This document shows, one piece after another, positions 1-7,076 of a stretch of 13,249 nucleotides of DNA. A model generated the notes under the pieces. The model was not told the origin of the DNA. It made no database searches and saw only the letters and a list, made by a program, of their open reading frames with translations. How positions within the stretch are numbered: position 1 is the stretch's first letter; each line of letters opens with the position of its first letter. This stretch comes from DATLXH01 sp035576005 (lineage in GTDB: Bacteria; Acidobacteriota; Thermoanaerobaculia; Gp7-AA8). The position numbers were made by a program, and so were the translations under genes. The DNA is taken from assembly GCA_035576005.1 (NCBI GenBank), contig DATLXH010000192.1:1-13249 (forward strand), in the 5' to 3' direction.

Positions 1-144
1 GAGTGGCTTGGATGCGAGGCGCACGGCGATTTTGCGACGAAGGCATAGTCGACACTATGTCAAGGAGCGAAATTGCCGTGCAACGAAGCAGACAGGCCGC
101 TATCCGTCGTCTCACGACAAAGGTCTGTGAGAAATGCGGGCCTA
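1..144 (+). repeat. MITE-like palindromic repeat, copy 1 (cut by window start)
   Basis: This is the right-hand 80% of an element whose complete copies lie at 2485-2664 and 7077-7256; the left terminal arm is outside the window. It is nearly identical to the complete copy at 2485-2664 over the shared part. It holds an internal stem (21-35 pairing with 67-81), a nested hairpin CATAGT/ACTATG (44-49 with 54-59), and the right terminal arm ending in GAAATGCGGG. One extra C near the end gives GGGCCTAG where the other copies have GGGCTA. The TA at 143-144 is part of the stop codon of the TonB-dependent receptor gene. No transposase is present, so this is a non-autonomous element or a REP-like structured repeat. 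Confidence 0.9.
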
Positions 145-2463
145 GCGTGCCGTTCGAATGCCCAATCGCCATGAACGTGGTTGTCCGAGGGTGGTGATGG
201 GCGTTCGACCCACCTCGATCTCCTCGCCGAGGAGGTTCTCGATTGCGATGTAGCCGGTCCAGCGCTTCCGCAACAATCTCGATGCTGACAGATCGATGGT
301 CCGGTACGAGGCCAGCGGGAGCTGATTGCGATCATCTTCGAACGCGCTTCCGCTCCATCGCACGTCGCTCACCAGCATGGCGCCTGGCAGCCCGCTGTAG
401 CTCACTCGGAAGGATCCCTGATGCTGCGGTACCTGCGGCAAACGATTCCCGACGAGGTCGGGGCTCGCCGCGAATGACACAACTTCGGCCTGCGTGAAGA
501 GGTAACCGGAGGTTAGACGCAAGGCCGGAACCGGCTGCCACTCGGCGTCGACTTCAATCCCGTTTGTGCGGCTTTTTCCGATGTTCCGACGCTGCCGCGT
601 GATGAGAGACGGGGTCGATGTGAGCGTCACATTCCCGATGAGCTCGGAGGTTGTCATCGAGAAGGCGTTTGCCCGCAACGCTGCTCCAGTCATCTCCCAA
701 CGCGCGCCGAGCTCATAGCCGCGCAGCCTCTCCGCATCAAGCTCCTCATTCGCGTTCGTCACGACATCTCCCACGCGGAACGAGCGGTACAACTCGTTGA
801 GCGTCGGGGCACGAAATGCGTCGTAGACGGATGACGTAAGCGTCAGAGGTTTTGCAACGCGGAAGGCAATCCCCACCCGCGGGCTCAAAGCGCTGGACCT
901 CTGGTCGATGAGACGCGTGACGGCCCCGGCATTCCTGCGAGACGCGTCGCTGTTACTCCATGAATCGAACCGGACGCTCGCAACGAGTGTGAGCGCACTT
1001 GCCAGTCGAGTCACGTCCTCGACGAAGAGTGAGGCTATACGTTGCGTACCTCCCGCGCTTCGCGCGATCACACTGCTCCCCACGTAGACTTCTTCGTTAC
1101 TCGCTCCCTTGACGCTGCGACCCTCAGCGCCGACGACCAGCGTACTGCTTGACGAGAGTTGTGCCGTCGCATGTCCGCTGATCCCCGCGGAGCGCGAGGG
1201 AACTTCCTGCCGGAGCGTGAGCCGCTCCGAGGAACGATCCGATGCGATGGCCGAGAACGTTTGCTCGTAGGTTTGACTGGTGGCAAAAGTCCGAAGTGAA
1301 GCGAGTGCCCTGCCCGCGACCGGAAGATCAACCCCCGCAGCGACGCTCAACAGTTGCGTTGCGTTTTTCTGAAGGGCTGTCCCGTTGCTTCGCCCCTCAT
1401 CGAAGTAACTTAGACGGGCGAAGCTTCGCAGCGCGTCTTCGTTCTGATGAGAGACCGCCAGGTCGAGCACCTTACGCTCAACATTCGAGGCGATATCCAC
1501 GGCTCCTCGCTCTTCTCTGCGTACCGGCGTGTAGCCATCTGTCGCAAAACGCTCCATGTCGAGACGCAGCGTGACAGCTCCCACCAGCTCGGCAGCAGAC
1601 AGCGAGACTCGAGAGCTTGAATCAGCACCAAGGCTGACGTCGGCAACGAAGTGCTGATCACCGGAGCGCCGAACCAGCTGAATCACACCGCTCGATGCGC
1701 TGCCACCGAACAGGTCTGACGCGCCACCTCGGATTACTTCTATGCGATCGATCGCAGCAACAGGCACACGACCCCAGTAGACCCAGCCGCCGAACGCGTC
1801 GTTGAGCGGAACTCCGTCGTCCAGGACCGCGGAGCGACTTGCCCCGCTCGCTCCGACACCGCGCAGGGAGACGCCCTGCGATGTGGGGTTCGCACTTCGA
1901 CTGCCCGACCGGCGGAAGAGCCCGAAGCCTGGTACGCCGCGGAGGGCATCATCGACTGCCGGGGAGGCGGCGGAGTCGAGCTCCTGGTGCGACACGGTGA
2001 CGCTGCTGATCGGTACGTCGGCGGCCCTCACTCCGGTGCGTGTGGCCGTGACCGTGATCGACGCGGAGGCTCCGAAGGGGACCAGGACGATCGAGAGCTC
2101 GGCCTCGTCCTGAACCTGAACGTCGCGAGAAGTGAGTGCCGGCGCAGACACGCGTAACATCAGAGGCGGATCGGACGGCAGCACGAAAAAGCCGCGCTCA
2201 TCGCTGGTAGTGGATTGCGAATTTCCGTCGCTGAGGATTTCCACGAGAGCTCCAGCGATTGCGTCACCGGTGACTGTCGTAACTCGTCCTCGGGTCTCAG
2301 CTCGAGCCGGAAGCGATAACAAGAAAGCCGTAGCGAAGATCGCGACAATTCGCAGGACGCTTTCCGCAAAGAGCCCTGAGCTTTGCTGAGCAACTTCGCC
2401 TGAAGGCAAGTCGGGGCGAATCCTTCTTCTACCGTGAACAGGCTTCAAAGCGATTCTGATCAC
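142..2463 (-). CDS. TonB-dependent outer-membrane receptor with N-terminal carboxypeptidase-regulatory-like domain
   Basis: The 773-residue protein has the layout of a TonB-dependent transporter. A signal peptide lies at about residues 36-55 (hydrophobic FATAFLLSLPARA), followed by a carboxypeptidase-regulatory-like beta domain at 56-130, a TonB-box-like ITVTATR at 136-142, a plug domain at about 145-266 (motifs DDALRGVPGF, GVSLRGVG, IEVIRGGASDLFG) and a long beta barrel to the end. It would import a ligand across the outer membrane using TonB energy. The ligand cannot be read from sequence; its place downstream of a PQQ dehydrogenase suggests PQQ or a metal chelate, which is inference. The GTG start leaves about 35 residues before the signal core, so the true start is uncertain. 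The stop TAG falls in the terminus of repeat copy 1, and the protein ends LGIRTAR without the usual terminal aromatic residue, so the last strand may be clipped. Confidence 0.93.
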   Translation of the reverse strand: MIRIALKPVHGRRRIRPDLPSGEVAQQSSGLFAESVLRIVAIFATAFLLSLPARAETRGRVTTVTGDAIAGALVEILSDGNSQSTTSDERGFFVLPSDPPLMLRVSAPALTSRDVQVQDEAELSIVLVPFGASASITVTATRTGVRAADVPISSVTVSHQELDSAASPAVDDALRGVPGFGLFRRSGSRSANPTSQGVSLRGVGASGASRSAVLDDGVPLNDAFGGWVYWGRVPVAAIDRIEVIRGGASDLFGGSASSGVIQLVRRSGDQHFVADVSLGADSSSRVSLSAAELVGAVTLRLDMERFATDGYTPVRREERGAVDIASNVERKVLDLAVSHQNEDALRSFARLSYFDEGRSNGTALQKNATQLLSVAAGVDLPVAGRALASLRTFATSQTYEQTFSAIASDRSSERLTLRQEVPSRSAGISGHATAQLSSSSTLVVGAEGRSVKGASNEEVYVGSSVIARSAGGTQRIASLFVEDVTRLASALTLVASVRFDSWSNSDASRRNAGAVTRLIDQRSSALSPRVGIAFRVAKPLTLTSSVYDAFRAPTLNELYRSFRVGDVVTNANEELDAERLRGYELGARWEMTGAALRANAFSMTTSELIGNVTLTSTPSLITRQRRNIGKSRTNGIEVDAEWQPVPALRLTSGYLFTQAEVVSFAASPDLVGNRLPQVPQHQGSFRVSYSGLPGAMLVSDVRWSGSAFEDDRNQLPLASYRTIDLSASRLLRKRWTGYIAIENLLGEEIEVGRTPITTLGQPRSWRLGIRTAR

Positions 2464-2484
2464 GCCCCGACTCGCGACTCAACT

Positions 2485-2664
2485 AGCCCGCATTTCTCAC
2501 AGACCTTTGTCGTGAGACGGCGGAGAGTGGCTTGGATGCGAGGCGCATGGCGATTTTGCGACGAAGGCATAGTCGACACTATGTCAAGGAGCGAAATTGG
2601 CGTGCAACGAAGCAGACAGGCCGCTATCCGTCGTCGCGACGAAGGTCTGTGAGAAATGCGGGCT
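2485..2664 (+). repeat. MITE-like palindromic repeat, copy 2 (complete, 180 bp)
   Basis: A complete element bounded by terminal inverted repeats. The left arm begins AGCCCGCATTTCTCACAGAC and matches the reverse complement of the right arm over 28 bases with one C/T difference. Both ends are flanked by TA (TAGCCCG...CGGGCTA), as expected from insertion at a TA dinucleotide, although TA could also be part of the inverted repeat. The internal stem 2545-2559/2591-2605 has one G-G mismatch. The element lies between the dehydrogenase and receptor genes, which are read leftward: its right end provides the dehydrogenase stop codon and its left end is 21 bp before the receptor start. In an operon transcript it would form a large intercistronic hairpin. 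Confidence 0.92.
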
Positions 2665-4417
2665 AAGGCAAAGCAAAGACATAAAGCGCTGACCCTCGGC
2701 TTGCACCATACATCTCAGGGGCGAAGCCCTCGAGCCAACCACCCCACCCGCTCGGCACGGCGATGTACTGCTTGCCTTTGACACTGTATGAGATCGGATT
2801 GCTATGAATGCCGCTACCGGTCTGGAACTGCCAAAGCAGTTCCCCCGAGCGCGCATCGAACGCATCGAACATTCCATTAGGCTCGCCGGTAAAGACTAAT
2901 CCTCCGGCGGTGCTGAGGATCGAGGCGACCATCGGGTGCTGCCCCTTCCAGGACCAGACCTCCCGTCCCGTCATTGGATCGAATGCTTTCACGTAACCGC
3001 TCTGCGGCTTCCCTACGACGTTCGCCTCTCCGCCCCAGTACGACATCGATTCCTTGAATTCATGTGGGATCAGCTTGAAATCGGCGCAGGCGTCAATGAC
3101 AGGCACGTAGAGCAATTTTGTCTCGGGGCTGTAAGAGGCGTGAACCCATTCCTTAGCCCCGGCTGGACCGGGACATATCTCAATACCTTTTTTCGTCGGG
3201 ACAATGCGCGGGGTGACTTCGCCGGTCCGCTCGTTAATGTCGCCCCAGGTAACGCGCCCGAACTTCGTGGCACGAACCAGACGACCCGAGGTCCGGTCGA
3301 GAATGAAGAGATAACCGTTGCGGTCGAAGTGCGCGAGAAGTTTGCGACCATCCTGATCGAACAGAATGTTCTCGTTCACACCGTCGTAGTCCCAGACGTC
3401 ATGCGGGGTCCACTGATAGTGCCACTTGTAAGCGCCATCGTCCGGATCGAGCGCGACGACTGACGACGTGTAAAGATTGGTTTTCGGGCGTTTCGCTCCG
3501 TCGAAAACCGGGCCCGGATTCCCCGTCCCCCAGTACACGAGATCGAGCTCGGGATCGTATGTACCAGTGATCCAGGTTGTACCGCCCCCGTGTTCCCAGC
3601 TATTCCCTTCCCACGTCTCGGAGCCAGGTTCTCCCGGCTTGGGAACGTTGTATCGTCGCCATGCATGTCGTCCGGTCTCCGCCTCGAACGCATCGAGGTG
3701 GCCCCGCACTCCGTACTCCCCACCCGAACTGCCGACGAGAACCAGATTCTTGACTATGAGAGGTGCCGCGGTTGCACTCTCACCCGCGCGAACATCCGCA
3801 AAGGCTTTCTGCCAGAGCAATTTGCCGTTCGTGGCGTCGAGGGCCAGCAACTGGCCGTTGAGTGTGGAGAAAAAAACCTTTCCTCCTGCGACCGCGACTC
3901 CGCGGTTTACGTTGCCGCAACAGAGGGGAGTATCGAGAGGAATGGCGTGACGATAGCGCCAGAGAGGATCGCCGGTTGCGGCGTCGAGGGCCCAGACGTA
4001 GCCGTCCCATCCGGAGACAAACATTACGCCGTCAACGACGATCGGCGCGGCCTCGAAGGAGTAAGTAGCAGGTGCCGCCTGAAGACCGATGACGCCGGCC
4101 TGAAAGACCCACGCAGTCTTGAGGTTTTTTACATTGTTACGGGTGATCTCACTGAGTGTGCTGTGCCGTTGTCCATCGTAAGTCCCGTAATAGGTCAGCC
4201 AGTTCTGCGGCTCGCTGCGCGCTCCAGCGATACGAGCTCCCGTTACCGTGCGGGTCACATCCGGAGCGCGCATCGGCATGTTCTCGACCATTCCTGTCAA
4301 CGGAACCTGTTTCTCGGTCACCTTATGACCCGGATAGGACGTGCAGGAGCTGAGTGCCAGCAACGTGCTCAGGGAAAACGCAACAGTCAGAAGCTTCATT
4401 GAAAGTGTTCTGTCCAT
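2663..4417 (-). CDS. PQQ-dependent alcohol dehydrogenase lipoprotein, predicted lanthanide type
   Basis: A 584-residue quinoprotein of the eight-bladed propeller methanol/ethanol dehydrogenase family, oxidising an alcohol in the periplasm with PQQ as cofactor. Visible hallmarks: vicinal disulfide pair C166-C167 in LCCGNVNRG, metal ligand E234 in GGEYGVRG, PQQ-stacking W282 in GGGTTW, metal ligand N300 in GTGNPGP, catalytic D343 in PHDVWDYDGVNE, and R366 in DRNGYLF. D345, two residues after the catalytic Asp, is the extra ligand typical of lanthanide enzymes; calcium enzymes have Ala there. A lipobox LSSC (C25) predicts membrane anchoring. M1 is chosen over M7 because AGGAG lies at 4424-4428, six bases before it. 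The gene starts 12 bp after the cupredoxin stop. Its TAG stop lies in the end of repeat copy 2, at the family's normal C-terminus (YVFALP). Substrate unknown. Confidence 0.95.
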   Translation of the reverse strand: MDRTLSMKLLTVAFSLSTLLALSSCTSYPGHKVTEKQVPLTGMVENMPMRAPDVTRTVTGARIAGARSEPQNWLTYYGTYDGQRHSTLSEITRNNVKNLKTAWVFQAGVIGLQAAPATYSFEAAPIVVDGVMFVSGWDGYVWALDAATGDPLWRYRHAIPLDTPLCCGNVNRGVAVAGGKVFFSTLNGQLLALDATNGKLLWQKAFADVRAGESATAAPLIVKNLVLVGSSGGEYGVRGHLDAFEAETGRHAWRRYNVPKPGEPGSETWEGNSWEHGGGTTWITGTYDPELDLVYWGTGNPGPVFDGAKRPKTNLYTSSVVALDPDDGAYKWHYQWTPHDVWDYDGVNENILFDQDGRKLLAHFDRNGYLFILDRTSGRLVRATKFGRVTWGDINERTGEVTPRIVPTKKGIEICPGPAGAKEWVHASYSPETKLLYVPVIDACADFKLIPHEFKESMSYWGGEANVVGKPQSGYVKAFDPMTGREVWSWKGQHPMVASILSTAGGLVFTGEPNGMFDAFDARSGELLWQFQTGSGIHSNPISYSVKGKQYIAVPSGWGGWLEGFAPEMYGASRGSALYVFALP

Positions 4418-4429
4418 CTGTGGCTCCTG

Positions 4430-4993
4430 TTAAGGTCGGTCCTGGCGTGGGCGATCGAGTTTCGCGGCGCTGTCCGTTTCGCCCTTGACCATGACGAGGC
4501 CGAGCATGCCGCGACCGGCGTGGTTGGAGATCGGGCAACCGAACCAGTAAAGACCGGGCTGATCGAGCTGCACGCGGACGGTTCCCGCCTTCTTCACCGG
4601 CAGAAGCAGGACCTGACGTTCCTGGTTGCTCGGCATCATGACTGCGTGAGTGATGATGTCGTCGTTCGAGAATTCGAGCTCCAACTCTCCACCGCTCTGC
4701 ATCACGATAATGGACGGATACCATACGTATTGATGTCTCGGCGCATAGATGCGGTCGCGAAAAACGCCGTCGCCACCTTTTTTCGCGTGTGAGAGACCGC
4801 CATGCGGAAAGAGGCGGCCTACAATCGCCTCGTTCTGACGATCGACCTCCGGGAGCTCATTCACCAGCGCCACCACGCGCGGATTCAGCTGCTTGAGCAC
4901 CTTCGGACGGAGCAAACGGCCATACTCGCAGCCGCTGAGCGTTAGGACTACAAACAGACATGAGCCAATAGTGATCGGCTTCCCGAGACGCAC
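4430..4993 (-). CDS. Cupredoxin (type-1 blue copper) lipoprotein, likely electron acceptor of the PQQ dehydrogenase
   Basis: A 187-residue protein with a lipoprotein signal (LSGC, C22), an unrecognised linker (about 25-90, including a GGLSHAKKGGDGVF segment) and a C-terminal cupredoxin fold. The type-1 copper ligands are all visible: H116 in DIITHAVMMP and C153, H158, M163 in FGCPISNHAGRGM, with C-x4-H-x4-M spacing as in rusticyanin. It probably carries single electrons in the periplasm. It is the first gene of the cluster, 12 bp before the PQQ dehydrogenase, so it is the natural candidate to take that enzyme's electrons, in place of the cytochrome c seen in XoxG/PedF-type systems (inference). 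The start is GTG, supported by a strong GGAGG at 5000-5004 six bases upstream. Confidence 0.9.
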   Translation of the reverse strand: MRLGKPITIGSCLFVVLTLSGCEYGRLLRPKVLKQLNPRVVALVNELPEVDRQNEAIVGRLFPHGGLSHAKKGGDGVFRDRIYAPRHQYVWYPSIIVMQSGGELELEFSNDDIITHAVMMPSNQERQVLLLPVKKAGTVRVQLDQPGLYWFGCPISNHAGRGMLGLVMVKGETDSAAKLDRPRQDRP

Positions 4994-5188
4994 GTTACAC
5001 CTCCATGAGCAACAACGCGCCTTTGCAAACGGCGGGCCGCCAGGTTCGTGGGATTTTTCTTACTTCACTGAAGCTAGCGGTGCACATTTGGATCTCCGGG
5101 GCTCGGGACGTTCGGGAATGAGAACTGCGGTACGGCCTGCGTTGTACCACATCATGCGACGGATGTCGCATGAAAAAGGAGAAACGTC
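4994..5188. promoter_or_regulatory. Divergent intergenic region with hairpin 5153-5172
   Basis: This gap separates the minus-strand cupredoxin operon from the plus-strand Cys-rich gene and must hold both promoters; I see no convincing -35/-10 pair. Structure visible: a perfect 8-bp inverted repeat CATGCGAC-GGAT-GTCGCATG (5153-5172) just before the AAGGAG ribosome-binding site (5176-5181) of the small gene, a GGTAC/GTACC pair (5129-5133 and 5144-5148), and an 11-bp palindrome CTTCACTGAAG near 5060. The first could be an operator or a leader hairpin controlling access to the ribosome-binding site. Confidence 0.5.
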
Positions 5189-5332
5189 ATGCCATTCAAG
5201 AAAGGTGAGCGCTTCAAATGTCCCGACGCCAACTGCGGATGTGAGATCGAAGTTACCAAGGGTGCCCCGGAAAGCTGCAAGGGCGATGACTCGCCCCGCT
5301 GCTGCTGCGGGCACGACATGGTCAAACAGTAA
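5189..5332 (+). CDS. Small Cys-rich desulforedoxin-like metal-binding protein
   Basis: A 47-codon gene, ATG to TAA, with a good ribosome-binding site (AAGGAG at 5176-5181, seven bases before ATG). The product begins MPFKKGERFKCPD and ends CCCGHDMVKQ. It has seven cysteines (11, 16, 18, 30, 38, 39, 40) and His42. The C-terminal CCGxDMVKQ is strikingly like the C-terminus of desulforedoxin and the desulfoferrodoxin N-domain, and the FKC...CG.EIEV segment matches the first metal-binding half of that fold, although the N-terminal Cys spacing is wider and there are extra cysteines. It probably binds iron or zinc through four Cys. It faces the copper/PQQ operon, so a role in metal or redox handling is possible but unproven. 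A metallothionein-like role is the alternative. Confidence 0.75.
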   Translation: MPFKKGERFKCPDANCGCEIEVTKGAPESCKGDDSPRCCCGHDMVKQ

Positions 5333-5342
5333 GGTCATGAAT

Positions 5343-5366
5343 ACCGGGCTGCCCACTCAGCCCGGT
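5343..5366 (+). terminator. Stem-loop after the Cys-rich gene, terminator-like
   Basis: A perfect 9-bp stem ACCGGGCTG / CAGCCCGGT around a 6-base loop begins ten bases after the TAA stop of the Cys-rich gene. Position and strength fit a transcription terminator, but no run of T follows, so it may instead be a 3' stabilising hairpin. Confidence 0.55.
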
Positions 5367-5408
5367 TACACGCTGCCCGGGCCCTGCGCGTTCCTTGTAA
5401 TCAGATCT

Positions 5409-5447
5409 AGCCGGATTTCTCACAGACCTTTGTCGCGAGACGGCGGA
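5409..5447 (+). repeat. MITE-like repeat, left-end fragment (39 bp)
   Basis: It matches the left arm of the 180-bp element through GAGACGGCGGA, with one base missing near the tip (AGCCGGATTT instead of AGCCCGCATTT), and then stops. TAG precedes it and CTAG follows it. It is a solo terminal arm, either an internal deletion product or an abortive insertion, upstream of the glycosyltransferase gene. Confidence 0.85.
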
Positions 5448-5455
5448 CTAGGGGT

Positions 5456-5471
5456 GGCTCTCCAGAGAGCC
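5456..5471. repeat. Short perfect inverted repeat upstream of glycosyltransferase
   Basis: GGCTCTC-CA-GAGAGCC forms a 7-bp stem about 75 bp before the glycosyltransferase start. It could be an operator or a leader hairpin. No other support is visible. Confidence 0.4.
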
Positions 5472-5546
5472 GTGACTGGGCGTTCTTCCCATCTCGATTC
5501 GTCGTCTCGGGCGTACACTCCTGATCGATTCGTTCGAGATTAATTC

Positions 5547-7064
5547 ATGTCATACGCCGCTACACTTCCGGACGTGCCCCCTCCTTACCTGCTCCCCACT
5601 TCCTCGGCGATCACGATTCTCATTATTTACTACGGCGCACTCTCCGTGATCACCCTTTACGCATTACACCGCCTGTACCTGCTCCGCCTGAAGGGCGGCA
5701 GTGCGTTGCCGTCTACCGCTGGTCCGCTTGACGCCGAGTGGCCGCCGATCTGCGTGCAGCTGCCTCTGTTCAATGAGCCGGCGGTAGCCGTAAGGCTCAT
5801 GGAAGCGACGGGCCGACTCGAGTACCCAGGCAGGTTTGAAATTCAAGTGCTCGATGATTCGACCGATGACACCACCGCTCGTCTGTCATGCACGATCGAG
5901 GGGCTCCGGGCCAACGGCGTTCAGGTTGAGCACATCCGGCGCGGCTCCCGTACGGGTTACAAAGCCGGCGCTCTTGCGTTTGGAATGACACGCTCGCGAG
6001 CAGAATTGTTTGCGATCTTCGACGCCGACTTCGTCCCGGCACCCGATACGCTCATCCGAATGGCGCCCCAGTTCACCGATCCCGAAGTCGGAATGGTGCA
6101 GGCCCGATGGACACATCTCAATCGAGATGAGAGCGCGCTGACCCAGGCACAGGCGATCTATCTCGATGCCCATTTCTCTATCGAGTCGTCGGCTCGTTTC
6201 GCGGCGGGACGATTCTTCAATTTCAACGGTACCGCAGGCATCTGGCGGCGAAGTGCCATTGACGGCGCGGGCGGCTGGTCCTCAGCAACCCTGACGGAGG
6301 ACCTCCACCTCTCGTACCGGGCGCAACTCGCCGGCTGGAAGTTCGTGTTTCTCCCCGACGTGCAGGTTCCCGCTGAACTTCCGCCAACGATGGGAGCATT
6401 TCAGGAGCAGCAGTTCCGCTGGGCCAAAGGGTCGATACAGACTGCCCGGCGACTGATCGGTTCGATCTCGCATGCTTCGTTGCCACTCGCCACAAAGCTC
6501 GAATCGTTCTTTCACCTGACCTCGAACTCCGCGTATCTCGTTACACTCGTCCTCTCATTCATCCTGGTTCCGGCGCTGCAGATACGCCGGGCTTTACAGG
6601 GAAACTGGCTTTACGCAGCCGATTTTCTGCTTTTCGCTGTTTCCACGATTTCCGTGATGTGGTTCTATCTGGAGGGGCAGAGGCGAGTCGGGAGGATGCG
6701 TCCGCGATGGCGCGACCTTTCGCTCCTCATTCCAATCGGCATCGGACTCTCAATCAGAAACTCGGTCGCCGTCCTCGAAGGGCTCGTTCATGAAGGGGGC
6801 GAGTTTCGGCGCACACCGAAACGCGGATCTTCGCCAGCGCTTCTCGAACGCGCTGAACGCATACCTCTGGCCGAATCCCTGCTCGCCCTTCACTTTGCAA
6901 TCGCCTCGATCACGGCTCTCATCGACCTTCAACTCGCTTCGCTCCCGTTCCTCACGCTCTTCCTGACCGGCTATGCCTTTACTGCGATCAGCGGCTGGCG
7001 CGACCGCTGGATCAGCCGTGAATCAACAAGGCCGGACGAAGCTCTCGAGAGATGCACAGCCTGA
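5547..7064 (+). CDS. Family 2 processive glycosyltransferase (cellulose/mannan synthase-like), inner membrane
   Basis: A 505-residue membrane glycosyltransferase. One N-terminal membrane segment (about 20-45) is followed by a cytosolic GT2 domain at about 66-300 and several membrane helices from about 325 (325-345, 357-374, 390-408, 442-482). Catalytic motifs are complete: nucleotide-binding DDSTDD (103-108), DAD (159-161), TED general base (250-252) and QQFRW (288-292) of processive beta-glycan synthases. It probably polymerises a beta-linked polysaccharide from a nucleotide sugar and extrudes it across the inner membrane. The sugar cannot be read; the length and the lack of a PilZ domain look more like CslA or bacterial mannan-synthase-like proteins than full BcsA. 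No clear Shine-Dalgarno precedes the ATG. A second glycosyltransferase follows after repeat copy 3. Confidence 0.92.
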   Translation: MSYAATLPDVPPPYLLPTSSAITILIIYYGALSVITLYALHRLYLLRLKGGSALPSTAGPLDAEWPPICVQLPLFNEPAVAVRLMEATGRLEYPGRFEIQVLDDSTDDTTARLSCTIEGLRANGVQVEHIRRGSRTGYKAGALAFGMTRSRAELFAIFDADFVPAPDTLIRMAPQFTDPEVGMVQARWTHLNRDESALTQAQAIYLDAHFSIESSARFAAGRFFNFNGTAGIWRRSAIDGAGGWSSATLTEDLHLSYRAQLAGWKFVFLPDVQVPAELPPTMGAFQEQQFRWAKGSIQTARRLIGSISHASLPLATKLESFFHLTSNSAYLVTLVLSFILVPALQIRRALQGNWLYAADFLLFAVSTISVMWFYLEGQRRVGRMRPRWRDLSLLIPIGIGLSIRNSVAVLEGLVHEGGEFRRTPKRGSSPALLERAERIPLAESLLALHFAIASITALIDLQLASLPFLTLFLTGYAFTAISGWRDRWISRESTRPDEALERCTA

Positions 7065-7076
7065 CCCCTTCACCTG

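Noticed and set aside
2936..3463. Plus-strand open frame of 175 codons inside the PQQ dehydrogenase
   Set aside because: It lies antisense to a gene with a complete set of family motifs and shows no recognisable protein features.
3590..4402. Plus-strand open frame of 270 codons antisense to the PQQ dehydrogenase
   Set aside because: A long shadow frame caused by GC-rich codon use on the other strand; no motif, signal or ribosome-binding site.
4893..5543. Plus-strand 216-codon frame spanning the divergent promoter gap
   Set aside because: It overlaps the cupredoxin start, the Cys-rich gene in another frame, a terminator hairpin and a repeat fragment; the peptide is Ser/Arg/Pro-rich noise.
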